Assembly (NCBI GenBank): GCA_947496465.1
Contig: CANMCX010000011.1
Coordinates: forward strand, 62,001 to 126,000
DNA length: 64,000 bases
Reading direction: 5' to 3'
Origin: Marinifilum_A sediminis
GTDB lineage: Bacteria; Bacteroidota; Bacteroidia; Bacteroidales; Marinifilaceae
The notes beneath the pieces were generated by a model that saw nothing but the letters and a program-made list of their open reading frames with translations, was not told the DNA's origin and did not search any database. The stretch's first letter is position 1. Every line of letters begins with the position of its first letter. A program made the translations under genes and the position numbers. This document shows positions 1 through 8,258 of this stretch, in pieces.

Positions 1-2
1 GA

Positions 3-557
3 ATTATTTTTATAATCCTTTTGATCTCGTTTATGGTGTGGACCATTTGGAACTCGAGAAGGGAAAATAGGGGTTTGGCAGAGGAATTCCCAGAAGCAAA
101 ACATTCTATTCCAATAGCAGTACTTTTATTGATTGCATCATCGGTAGGACTGTATTTTGGTGCCAATTTATTGGTGGATAGCGCAAAAAATATTGCTATC
201 GAATTTGGTGTTAGCGAACGTGTTATTGGATTGACGATTGTTGCCTTTGGCACATCGGTTCCAGAATTGGCAACTTCGGCAGTAGCGGCATTTAAAAAGG
301 AGATGGACATTTCCATTGGAAACATTATTGGATCTAATATCTTCAATATTTTTGGTGTTCTAGGAGTTACTTCAATTGTGAAAAATATTAGGATAACTGA
401 GGCTATCATATCTTTCGATGTGTTAATCATGCTAGCTATATCAGTACTTCTATTTTTACTAATATTGCCATTGAAAAAAGGAAAACTTCACCGATGGAAA
501 GGGATACTACTTCTGTCTTCCTATTTTATTTATGTATATTTGGTTTTCATGAAATAG
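3..557 (+). CDS. Calcium/sodium antiporter, CaCA family (5' truncated)
   Basis: C-terminal part of an inner-membrane cation antiporter that exchanges Ca2+ for Na+ or H+. The reading frame is open to the left edge, so the N-terminal half and start lie outside the window. What remains has several hydrophobic segments and the second alpha repeat of the family, with GLTIVAFGTSVPELATS followed by GNIIGSNIFNIFGVLG, which holds the conserved acidic residue and the GSN motif used for ion binding. The family is normally 310-360 residues, so about half is present. It ends 10 bases before the ABC ATPase gene on the same strand. The family assignment is secure; the transported ion is inferred. Confidence 0.85.
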   Translation: MIFIILLISFMVWTIWNSRRENRGLAEEFPEAKHSIPIAVLLLIASSVGLYFGANLLVDSAKNIAIEFGVSERVIGLTIVAFGTSVPELATSAVAAFKKEMDISIGNIIGSNIFNIFGVLGVTSIVKNIRITEAIISFDVLIMLAISVLLFLLILPLKKGKLHRWKGILLLSSYFIYVYLVFMK

Positions 558-567
558 ATGATTCAAA

Positions 568-1227
568 ATGATCAGTGCAGAGCAAATCAAAAAAAGTTTT
601 GGAGAGGTTAATGTTCTTAAAGGAGTTGATCTGACTATAGAAAAGGGAGAAATTGTATCAGTTGTTGGAGCCAGTGGAGCTGGTAAAACGACTTTGTTAC
701 AAATTTTAGGAACTTTAGATCGCCCTGATACCGGATCCATTATTTATGATGGAACAGATGTGTCTTTATTAAATGAGAAAGACCTTTCTACTTTTAGGAA
801 TTTAAATATCGGTTTTGTATTTCAGTTTCACCATTTGTTACCTGAGTTTACAGCATTAGAAAATGTGTGTATTCCAGCCTATATTGCAAAAAAATCAAAA
901 CAAGAAGCAACTTCCAGAGCAAAGGAGTTGCTTGAAATGCTAAATCTTGATCATCGTTTGGATCATAAGCCGTCTGAATTATCGGGAGGTGAAAAACAAA
1001 GAGTGGCAATTGCTCGTGCGCTTATTAACGAACCTTTGGTTGTTCTTGCCGATGAACCATCGGGGAATTTAGATTCAAAAACAAAACAGGAATTACACGA
1101 GCTTTTCTTTAGCTTACGCGATCAGTTCAATCAAACTTTTATTATTGTGACTCATGATCCGGAATTGGCTGAGATGTCGGATCGACAGATTGTAATTTCT
1201 GATGGATTAATAGAAAAGGATGCCTGA
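568..1227 (+). CDS. lolD: ABC transporter ATP-binding protein, LolD-like
   Basis: Cytoplasmic ATPase subunit of an ABC system, 219 residues. Walker A is GASGAGKTT (about residues 34-42), the signature is LSGGEKQRVAIARAL and Walker B is VVLADEPSGNLD. This pattern, with the short length, is that of the LolD/FtsE/MacB group. In the LolCDE complex the subunit powers release of outer-membrane lipoproteins from the inner membrane. No permease gene (LolC/E type) is adjacent, which is common in Bacteroidota where the parts are scattered. The stop codon overlaps the start of the DUF2400 gene by 8 bases, so the two are translationally linked. The exact subfamily is less certain than the ABC assignment. 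Confidence 0.85.
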   Translation: MISAEQIKKSFGEVNVLKGVDLTIEKGEIVSVVGASGAGKTTLLQILGTLDRPDTGSIIYDGTDVSLLNEKDLSTFRNLNIGFVFQFHHLLPEFTALENVCIPAYIAKKSKQEATSRAKELLEMLNLDHRLDHKPSELSGGEKQRVAIARALINEPLVVLADEPSGNLDSKTKQELHELFFSLRDQFNQTFIIVTHDPELAEMSDRQIVISDGLIEKDA

Positions 1228-1996
1228 TTTAAATTCGATAGAATTGAAAGAGTTTCTCGATGAGAAATTTGAATTGTATAATCGGGAATCTTTTATTGGT
1301 AGTGATCCGATTCAAATTCCTAAACGATTTTCAAAAAAAGAGGATATTGAAATTGCTGGTTTTTTAAGTGCGGGAATTGCATGGGGGCAGCGTCCTACAA
1401 TAATTCGTAATGCGAATCGTCTAATGGAACTAATGGATGAGCAACCATTCGAATTTGTAACGAACGCATCGGATATTGAATTCAACACCTTTAAAGATTT
1501 TAAACATAGAACTTTTAATGGCGAGGATTGTATTTTCTTTTTAAAATCTCTTCGCAATATCTACAGGACCCACTCAGGTTTGGAGTCTGTTTTTACATTA
1601 GGATATAAACAGTCGGGTAATATTAAAGGTGCTTTATCTTATTTCAGAAAAGTGTTTTTTGAAATCGATCATCAGCAAAGAACCCAAAAGCACATTTCGA
1701 ATGTTGATAAAAAATCTGCAGCTAAGCGCTTGAATATGTTTTTGCGCTGGATGGTGAGAAAGGATGATAGGAAAATTGATTTTGGCTTATGGAATAATAT
1801 TAATATGTCAGATTTGTATTTGCCACTAGATGTACACACCGGTAATGTGGGTAGAAAATTAGGATTGCTAACAAGAAAGCAGAGCGATTGGCAATCGGTT
1901 GATGAAATAACATCAAATTTAAGAAAGTTGGATCCTACAGATCCGGTAAAGTATGATTACGCTTTGTTTGGATTGGGGATTTTTGAAAAGTTTTAG
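1220..1996 (+). CDS. TIGR02757/DUF2400 family protein
   Basis: A 258-residue cytoplasmic protein of the DUF2400 (TIGR02757) family, which is typical of Bacteroidota and has no established function. There is no signal peptide or membrane segment. Family-like stretches are the N-terminal FIGSDPIQIPKRFSKKEDIEIAGF segment (only partly quoted here), AWGQRPTII, and the C-terminal PLDVHTGNVGRKLGL and DPTDPVKYDYALFGLG. The start ATG lies inside the end of the lolD-like gene and the stop is 2 bases before the trmN6 start, so it sits in a tight four-gene run. I do not assign a function. Confidence 0.85.
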   Translation: MPDLNSIELKEFLDEKFELYNRESFIGSDPIQIPKRFSKKEDIEIAGFLSAGIAWGQRPTIIRNANRLMELMDEQPFEFVTNASDIEFNTFKDFKHRTFNGEDCIFFLKSLRNIYRTHSGLESVFTLGYKQSGNIKGALSYFRKVFFEIDHQQRTQKHISNVDKKSAAKRLNMFLRWMVRKDDRKIDFGLWNNINMSDLYLPLDVHTGNVGRKLGLLTRKQSDWQSVDEITSNLRKLDPTDPVKYDYALFGLGIFEKF

Positions 1997-1998
1997 GA

Positions 1999-2718
1999 AT
2001 GGCAAACAGTTATTTTGACTTCAAGCAGTTTAGAATTAATCAGGAAGGTTCTGCAATGAAAGTAGGAACCGATGGCGTATTATTGGGCGCCTGGACTGAT
2101 GTTGAAGAAACAGAAAGAATTCTTGATGTTGGTACGGGAAGTGGATTAATTGCTATTATGCTTGCTCAACGAACTGAGGGTAATACAAAAATTGATGCAG
2201 TTGAAATTGATAGTGATGCTTATCAACAAGCTGTTGATAACTCGAACAATTGTCAATGGCATTCAAATATTAGCATTTATCACCAATCATTTCAGGAGTT
2301 TGAGAAGGAAAATTTGAACACTTACGATAGAATAGTAAGTAATCCTCCTTATTTTATGAATGGCTTAAATGCCAAAAGTGAAGGGAGAACAAAAGCCAGA
2401 AATGCTGATCATCTTCCTTTTGAGGATTTATTGAATGGGGCAAAAAAAATGCTTAAACCAGATGGTACCTTGTCAGTAGTACTTCCTATTGAAGAAGGCA
2501 ATTATTTTGAACGAATTGCCCGATTGAATGGTTTTTGTTTGAAACGAAAAGTATCCGTTTTGCCCAATCCTGGAAAACCTGCAAAGAGATTTTTACTTGA
2601 ATTTTCCTTAGAAGAAACTGAGGTTAAGGAATATGAAATATCAGTAGAAAATGGTCAAAGACATGTTTATTCGTCTGAATACATTGAGCTAACCAAAGCT
2701 TTTTATTTGAAGTTTTAA
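1999..2718 (+). CDS. trmN6: tRNA1(Val) (adenine-37-N6)-methyltransferase
   Basis: Class I SAM-dependent methyltransferase of 239 residues. The SAM-binding motif I is DVGTGSGLIAIMLAQR (about residues 40-55) and the catalytic N6-adenine signature NPPYF is at about residue 115. The family methylates A37 of tRNA-Val in the cytoplasm. The N-terminal FRINQEGSAMKVGTDGVLLGAW is the typical TrmN6/YfiC opening. It begins 2 bases after the DUF2400 stop and its end overlaps, tail to tail, the last bases of the lipoprotein gene on the other strand. The family call is firm; the tRNA-Val specificity comes from E. coli YfiC. Confidence 0.88.
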   Translation: MANSYFDFKQFRINQEGSAMKVGTDGVLLGAWTDVEETERILDVGTGSGLIAIMLAQRTEGNTKIDAVEIDSDAYQQAVDNSNNCQWHSNISIYHQSFQEFEKENLNTYDRIVSNPPYFMNGLNAKSEGRTKARNADHLPFEDLLNGAKKMLKPDGTLSVVLPIEEGNYFERIARLNGFCLKRKVSVLPNPGKPAKRFLLEFSLEETEVKEYEISVENGQRHVYSSEYIELTKAFYLKF

Positions 2719-3461
2719 TTCCTTTTTTCGAGCTGAAAGTTTACCCACCATTCTTCCAATTCAAATTTATTTTGGTAGGCTCCAGCCTTCAATTTATCTA
2801 ATCTTTTGTTGATATATTCCTTACTGGTTAAAGCTGAAAAATATTCTTCATTGGCTTCATTAACACTTGATATACCTATGCTAATTATTCTTTTTTCGGG
2901 TATTGTGTTTGGGTATATTGTTTCAATAGGAATACGAACTCGTGAGCTATATAAAACCTGATTGTTGGTGCTTAAATAAACCTGAACAGCTTCATCTTTA
3001 TTAATTGTAGATAGTAAAATACTTTCATTTATTCTGGTGTCAATGGTTTCATATGCCTGGAATCGATCCATTAATTCTTCTTGAAATTCAACGATAGAAA
3101 ATCGGTTTATATATTTACGAAAGCTTTTATCAGTAAAAGGGAATTCAACAGGTAAAGGGTAATTAACCGCATAAACATTTTTTGAATGTCCATTAGGATC
3201 TATCCAAACACTTAGTCCTAGATTATAGATTTTTTGCAGTGTAATAGGTGAATTGGTTTCTAAAACAATATCCACAAATTTGTCATCGTTAAAAACCTTA
3301 ATGCTTATTTTATCACTTGCATGATAAAAGTGGGCTTCCGATTTCGAAAAAATATCACTTTTACTATTGTCATTCCAATAGCTATTAAAATATTTTCCTC
3401 CTGAGCAGGAAGAAATAAAAATTAGAAGTATTGCAAGAGGTACTAAACGTTTTCCAATCAT
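2715..3461 (-). CDS. Predicted lipoprotein of unknown function
   Basis: A 248-residue protein with a lipoprotein signal peptide: charged MIGKR, a hydrophobic stretch, then lipobox FISSC with Cys at about residue 19. The mature part is mixed alpha/beta with no family I recognise. It is expected in the cell envelope. It is convergent with trmN6 (4-base overlap) and lies downstream of the saccharopine dehydrogenase-like gene on the same strand, but the hairpin at 3492-3530 separates the two, so it probably has its own promoter. No function is assigned. Confidence 0.75.
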   Translation of the reverse strand: MIGKRLVPLAILLIFISSCSGGKYFNSYWNDNSKSDIFSKSEAHFYHASDKISIKVFNDDKFVDIVLETNSPITLQKIYNLGLSVWIDPNGHSKNVYAVNYPLPVEFPFTDKSFRKYINRFSIVEFQEELMDRFQAYETIDTRINESILLSTINKDEAVQVYLSTNNQVLYSSRVRIPIETIYPNTIPEKRIISIGISSVNEANEEYFSALTSKEYINKRLDKLKAGAYQNKFELEEWWVNFQLEKRN

Positions 3462-3491
3462 GAATTCTGTGCTTTAGTTTTCAAAAATATA

Positions 3492-3530
3492 AAAAGCTCA
3501 TGATAATAGTGGGGATTAACATGAGCTTTT
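3492..3530 (-). terminator. Rho-independent terminator of the saccharopine dehydrogenase-like gene
   Basis: Perfect 11-base arms AAAAGCTCATG and CATGAGCTTTT around a 17-base loop. On the minus strand the stem is followed by a T-rich stretch. It lies 24 bases beyond the stop of the minus-strand gene at 3554-4885. Confidence 0.7.
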
Positions 3531-3553
3531 ACTTGAATAAATGATGTTGGTGA

Positions 3554-4885
3554 TTATATAATTTCTTCTTTTTCGATAAATTTTACACCTAGAATTTCCA
3601 ATTCCCGAAGAACAGGCTCGTATATTTCTGGCATTGTAGGTATGTGTACACCTGGCATTTTTATTTTATCAGTTGCCAACAGTTTTGTGGCAATGGCAAG
3701 TGGAGTGCCTACTGTATAAGACATTGCAGTATGATCTTTATCGTTTCCCTCAAAGGTCATTGATGAAATAATTCGTTTTTTCATTCCAGTATTTTCATAT
3801 TCAAATTGGTGCTGCATAACCAATAAATCTCTATCATTTGGACCTAAGACCCATTTCTTTTCAAGAATTCTTTGAAGAATCATGGCAGGTGTAGCATCTT
3901 TTATTCCTGATATTTCATCAGAGAAAATTCCCAGCCAAACCAACTTCTTCATGATTTCTGAATTTGGATCAATACCAACAAATTCACAGAGATTGTTTTC
4001 TGTTGTATTAGCATTTTCTGGAAGAAAACTATTGAGATATTCACGATTAGTTAACTGATGAGAGTTCTTCATTGAATAGGAATCATCGGTACAGCCCAGT
4101 TGAACCAAAATATTCCAAGCTTCCGAATATCCAGGTCGGCGCATGGTTCCTCTCATTATAGTTGGAATATCGCCCAAACCATAAAGATCGATGTATTGCA
4201 ATGAATCACGGTTGGCATAAACCTCAAATTCTCCGTAGCCTTCAATTTCTGTTTGAATTAGATTGTTAAAAAGATGATTGTAAGGAATGTATTTGTAATG
4301 ACCACCTTCTTTGTATTGAGCAATTCCTTGTCCTGCTACAACTACATTTCTTGGATTCCAGGAAAATTTGTAGTTCCAGGGATTGTCATCGCATGAAGGA
4401 GCAACCAATCCACCACAGAAAGATTTAAAAGAGAGTAATTTTCCACCTTCTTTTGATATCTGATCGATAATTTTCATTGCCGACATATGATCCAGTCCCG
4501 GATCAACACCAAGTTCATTTAGAAATGAAATCCCCAATTCTTTAGCTTCCTCGTGTAATTCTAATATTTCTTCGGATACATAGGAAGGTGTTAGCAAATG
4601 CTTTTTATATTTTAAACACTCTTTTGCTACAATAATATGCATAGAAGCTGGTACCATACTAATTACGATATCAGCTGCTGAAATTTCACTGGCTCTCTGT
4701 TCTAAATCTTTTAAATTAAATCGTAATGCCGTTCCGTTAGGATGAACTCCTACTTTTTTTTGTGCTGTTTCCAGCGACATGTCACCAACAGTAATATGCC
4801 AATTGTATTTTTCAGATTGTTTAAGCAAGTAGTGAATTAGGTCGGTTGAGGATAAACCTGCGCCTATTATTAGAATGTTTTTCAT
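3554..4885 (-). CDS. Saccharopine dehydrogenase-family oxidoreductase
   Basis: A 443-residue cytoplasmic NAD(P)-dependent enzyme. The N-terminus MKNILIIGAGLSSTDLIHYL contains the Rossmann GxGxxS motif. The middle holds the family stretch NELGVDPGLDHMSAMKI and FCGGLVAPSCDDNPWNYKFSW, which line the saccharopine or polyamine site in lysine-type and carboxyspermidine dehydrogenases. Saccharopine dehydrogenase interconverts lysine plus 2-oxoglutarate and saccharopine. Bacterial relatives serve lysine or polyamine metabolism. No lysine-pathway gene is adjacent, so the substrate is open. The gene is monocistronic, ended by the hairpin at 3492-3530, and is divergent from mutS. Confidence 0.82.
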   Translation of the reverse strand: MKNILIIGAGLSSTDLIHYLLKQSEKYNWHITVGDMSLETAQKKVGVHPNGTALRFNLKDLEQRASEISAADIVISMVPASMHIIVAKECLKYKKHLLTPSYVSEEILELHEEAKELGISFLNELGVDPGLDHMSAMKIIDQISKEGGKLLSFKSFCGGLVAPSCDDNPWNYKFSWNPRNVVVAGQGIAQYKEGGHYKYIPYNHLFNNLIQTEIEGYGEFEVYANRDSLQYIDLYGLGDIPTIMRGTMRRPGYSEAWNILVQLGCTDDSYSMKNSHQLTNREYLNSFLPENANTTENNLCEFVGIDPNSEIMKKLVWLGIFSDEISGIKDATPAMILQRILEKKWVLGPNDRDLLVMQHQFEYENTGMKKRIISSMTFEGNDKDHTAMSYTVGTPLAIATKLLATDKIKMPGVHIPTMPEIYEPVLRELEILGVKFIEKEEII

Positions 4886-5080
4886 TGGGTTAATTTTATA
4901 TCAAGTATCTGGTTGTGGTTTGTATATTTATACTTGTTTATTTTCTGTCTGATTTAAATTTACAACATTATGAAAGTAAATACCATGAGAATTGATAGAA
5001 TTTTTGATAATACTTTTCTATAAGGGCATTTATATTTTATATCAGTTGTATATATCTATAATCTATTTTTAAGGAATGAG

Positions 5081-5088
5081 TATATTTG
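5081..5088 (+). promoter_or_regulatory. Possible -7 box upstream of mutS
   Basis: TATATTTG matches the Bacteroidetes -7 consensus TAnnTTTG, 44 bases before the mutS start. I see no TTTG at the expected -33 spacing, so this is a weak call. The rest of the 4886-5132 intergenic region is AT-rich with no other signal. Confidence 0.35.
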
Positions 5089-5132
5089 TTCGTGATAGAA
5101 AAAAATAAAAATTTACTCTAAATATATTTCCC

Positions 5133-7748
5133 TTGGCAAAACAGAAAAAAGCCGTTGAAACTCCTTTAATGAAACAATATTATCAGATGAAAGACAAACA
5201 TCCTGATGCGATATTGTTGTTTAGGGTTGGTGACTTTTATGAAACATTTGAGAGAGATGCAGTTCGTGCATCGGAAATTTTAGGCATTACTTTAACTAAG
5301 CGTGCTAATGGTTCTGCATCTTATGTAGAGTTAGCAGGGTTTCCACATCATGCAATTGATACCTACTTGCCAAAATTGGTGAGAGCAGGTATGCGTGTGG
5401 CTATTTGTGAGCAGTTGGAAGATCCTAAAAAGACCAAAAAGATCGTGAAGCGAGGTATTGTTGAATTGGTAACTCCAGGGGTTTCATTCAATGATAATGT
5501 ACTTGAACACCGGGAGAATAATTTTTTGGCTTGCGTGCATTTGGAGAAAAATTCTGCAGGAATCGCTTTTCTAGATGCATCGACAGGAGAATTTTTAACT
5601 GCAGAGGGAAATTTTGAATACATTGATAAGTTGCTTGGCAATTTCCAACCTAAAGAGGTTTTATATCAGAAAGGAAAGGAAAAGATATTTCATGAATTGT
5701 TTGGTGGCAAGTTCTATACCTTCACAATGGACGATTGGGTATTTACCGAAAGTGCTGCTAAAGATCGATTGTTGAGACATTTTGAAACAACATCATTAAA
5801 AGGTTTTGGAGTACAGAATCTTCGCAATGGAATTATTGCTTCTGGAGCTGTTTTGCAATATCTCGATATCACCAAACATAGTCAGGCTGGACATGTTACT
5901 CAGCTTTCCAGAATTGAGGAAGACAGATATGTATGGCTCGATAAATTTACAGTTCGTAATCTGGAATTATTTGGAGCTTTAAACGATGGTGCTCATACTT
6001 TATCGCAGGTAATGGATAAGACATTATCTCCGATGGGATCACGTTTATTAAAACGTTGGATTGCTTTGCCTCTTAAGGATATTGCTAGAATTAACAGTCG
6101 ATTAGATGTAGTAAAGTTTTTTCATTCACGAGAGAACGAAGCTCTTACCATTGAAGATGAGATCAGACAAATTGGAGATTTGGAGCGTATCATTTCAAAA
6201 GTTGCAGTTGCCAGAGTTAGTCCAAGAGAAGTGATTCAATTGAAAAATGCTCTGTTAGCTATTGAACCAATTCGAGATTTCTGTATGCAAAGTGGAAACG
6301 ATGGTCTTTTGAAAATTGGAGATCAGTTGAATCCATGTTTGAGTGTAAGAGAAAAGATAGAGAAGGAAATTAAAGCCGATCCACCAAATATGGTGAGTAA
6401 AGGCGGAGTGATTGCTGATGGAGTTTCCGAGGATTTAGATGAGTTAAGAAAAATTGCTTTCTCAGGTAAGGATTATTTGGTTCAAATGCAGGTTCGCGAA
6501 AGTGAGCGAACTGGTATTCCATCACTAAAAATAGGCTTTAATAATGTATTTGGATACTATATTGAGGTAAGAAATACACATAAAGATAAAGTGCCTGAAG
6601 AGTGGATCAGAAAGCAGACATTGGTTAGTGCCGAAAGATACATTACACAGGAATTAAAAGAATACGAAGAGAAAATTTTGGGTGCCGAAGAGAAAATTTT
6701 GGCTCTGGAAACTCGTCTGTACGATGAATTGGTGTTGGGAATTGCCGATTACATTTCAACCATACAGTTGAATGCTGCAATGATTGGTCGCTTGGATTGT
6801 TTGCTGTCTTTTGCACGTTTGGCAAGAGAAAACAATTATTCCTGTCCTGAAATAAACGATTCTCAGGTGATCGATATCAAACAAGGTCGTCATCCGGTTA
6901 TTGAGAAACAATTGCCAATTGGTGAGCAATATATAGCCAATGATGTATTTCTGGATAATGAAAATCAGCAGGTGATTATTATTACAGGTCCTAATATGGC
7001 TGGTAAATCTGCTTTGCTGAGACAAACTGCACTAATTGTACTGATGGCGCAAGTTGGAAGTTTTGTGCCTGCTGAGTCGGCAAAAATTGGTTACGTAGAT
7101 AAGATTTTCACTCGTGTTGGTGCTTCGGATAATATTTCATTGGGGGAATCAACATTTATGGTAGAAATGAATGAGGCTGCGAGTATTTTGAACAATCTAT
7201 CTTCCCGAAGTTTGATTTTATTGGATGAACTGGGACGTGGAACCAGTACATACGATGGAATCTCCATAGCCTGGTCAATTGTAGAGTACATTCATGAGAA
7301 TGTTAAGTCTAAAGCAAAAACTCTGTTTGCGACACATTATCACGAATTGAATGAGATGGAAAAATCATTCAACAGAGTGAAGAATTACAATGTTTCGGTG
7401 AAGGAAGTGAATAACAAAGTGATTTTCCTTAGAAAATTGGTTCCTGGAGGTTCAAATCACAGTTTTGGTATTCATGTGGCAAGAATGGCTGGAATGCCAA
7501 AATCGGTTGTGAAACGTGCCGATGAGATCCTTCTTCAACTGGAAGGGAATAAAAATGGAGAATCGCTTGGAAAACCTGTTGGTGAGATTGCACAACAGCG
7601 GGAGGGTTATCAAATGAGCTTTTTCCAGTTGGATGATCCGGTATTGGAGCAAATAAGAGGTGAAATTTTAGATTTAGATGTAAATAATCTAACTCCTATT
7701 GAAGCACTGAACAAGCTAAATGAGATAAAAAAGATCTCAGGATTATAA
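5133..7748 (+). CDS. mutS: DNA mismatch repair protein MutS
   Basis: Mismatch recognition ATPase, 871 residues, close to the usual length. The N-terminal mismatch-binding motif GDFYETF carries the Phe and Glu that contact mispaired bases (E. coli GDFYELF). The C-terminal ATPase has Walker A GPNMAGKSALLRQ (from about residue 619), the ST-rich GESTFMVEM segment and Walker B LLDELGRGTSTYDG. Translation appears to start at TTG in MAKQKKAVETPLMKQYY; the next ATG is 12 codons on and would remove residues that homologues keep. It acts with MutL in the cytoplasm. No mutL is nearby. Confidence 0.97.
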   Translation: MAKQKKAVETPLMKQYYQMKDKHPDAILLFRVGDFYETFERDAVRASEILGITLTKRANGSASYVELAGFPHHAIDTYLPKLVRAGMRVAICEQLEDPKKTKKIVKRGIVELVTPGVSFNDNVLEHRENNFLACVHLEKNSAGIAFLDASTGEFLTAEGNFEYIDKLLGNFQPKEVLYQKGKEKIFHELFGGKFYTFTMDDWVFTESAAKDRLLRHFETTSLKGFGVQNLRNGIIASGAVLQYLDITKHSQAGHVTQLSRIEEDRYVWLDKFTVRNLELFGALNDGAHTLSQVMDKTLSPMGSRLLKRWIALPLKDIARINSRLDVVKFFHSRENEALTIEDEIRQIGDLERIISKVAVARVSPREVIQLKNALLAIEPIRDFCMQSGNDGLLKIGDQLNPCLSVREKIEKEIKADPPNMVSKGGVIADGVSEDLDELRKIAFSGKDYLVQMQVRESERTGIPSLKIGFNNVFGYYIEVRNTHKDKVPEEWIRKQTLVSAERYITQELKEYEEKILGAEEKILALETRLYDELVLGIADYISTIQLNAAMIGRLDCLLSFARLARENNYSCPEINDSQVIDIKQGRHPVIEKQLPIGEQYIANDVFLDNENQQVIIITGPNMAGKSALLRQTALIVLMAQVGSFVPAESAKIGYVDKIFTRVGASDNISLGESTFMVEMNEAASILNNLSSRSLILLDELGRGTSTYDGISIAWSIVEYIHENVKSKAKTLFATHYHELNEMEKSFNRVKNYNVSVKEVNNKVIFLRKLVPGGSNHSFGIHVARMAGMPKSVVKRADEILLQLEGNKNGESLGKPVGEIAQQREGYQMSFFQLDDPVLEQIRGEILDLDVNNLTPIEALNKLNEIKKISGL

Positions 7749-7892
7749 TCAGAGAAAAAAAATAAAAAAAGTGAGGTGCCCATTATTAAAGGCTTTCGGC
7801 GCGTACTGTCTGAATTTCAATGAGTCAGAAAAGTGAGATCAATGGAAGCTTTTAAGATGATTTAAAAAAAACGAGATAATTATTTTTTTTCT

Positions 7893-7923
7893 TTTGCAGA
7901 ATCAAAAAATACGCATATATTTG
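7893..7923 (+). promoter_or_regulatory. Promoter of the tRNA-Gly/tRNA-Leu unit
   Basis: TTTG at 7893-7896, a 19-base spacer, then TATATTTG at 7916-7923. This fits the Bacteroidetes primary-sigma consensus exactly and lies about 45 bases before tRNA-Gly. It is one of the signs that places the organism in Bacteroidota. Confidence 0.8.
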
Positions 7924-7967
7924 CATCGCAATTGAGAGAACAACGGTTCACTTTTAAAAAGCAAAAT

Positions 7968-8040
7968 GCGAGAATAGCTCAGTTGGTAGAGCATAACCTT
8001 GCCAAGGTTAGGGTCGCGAGTTCGAGTCTCGTTTCTCGCT
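7968..8040 (+). tRNA. tRNA-Gly (anticodon GCC)
   Basis: A 73-nt cloverleaf. The acceptor stem GCGAGAA pairs with TTCTCGC, the anticodon stem TAACC/GGTTA encloses TTGCCAA with anticodon GCC at 8001-8003, and the T-loop TTCGAGT is present. The discriminator is T and no CCA is encoded. It lies 17 bases before tRNA-Leu. Confidence 0.95.
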
Positions 8041-8057
8041 CAAAATCCAATAAGGAT

Positions 8058-8141
8058 GCCCAGGTGGTGGAATTGGTAGACACGCTGGACTTAAAATCCA
8101 GTGGCCTTTTGGCCGTGCGGGTTCAAGTCCCGCCCCGGGTA
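8058..8141 (+). tRNA. tRNA-Leu (anticodon TAA)
   Basis: An 84-nt class II tRNA with a long variable arm (GTGGCC...GGCCGT). The anticodon stem CTGGA/TCCAG encloses CTTAAAA with TAA at 8092-8094, and the T-arm is GCGGG-TTCAAGT-CCCGC. The acceptor strands GCCCAGG and CCCGGGT leave an A-C mismatch at the fifth pair and a G-T first pair. No CCA is encoded. Confidence 0.93.
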
Positions 8142-8151
8142 CTCAGGATGA

Positions 8152-8182
8152 AAGCCGTTTCAGAAATGAAACGGCTTTTTTT
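8152..8182 (+). terminator. Terminator of the tRNA-Gly/tRNA-Leu unit
   Basis: Ten-base arms AAGCCGTTTC and GAAACGGCTT with a six-base loop and a run of seven T, 10 bases after tRNA-Leu. Confidence 0.9.
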
Positions 8183-8258
8183 ATATACATATACTTCATG
8201 TTTTTTTAAGGAATTGAATTGAGATTTTTCGTAATTTCGAATTGTAAAATCGATTCCA

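Noticed and set aside
7932..8222. A 96-codon open frame across the two tRNA genes
   Set aside because: It is fully covered by tRNA-Gly, tRNA-Leu and their terminator and has no protein similarity.
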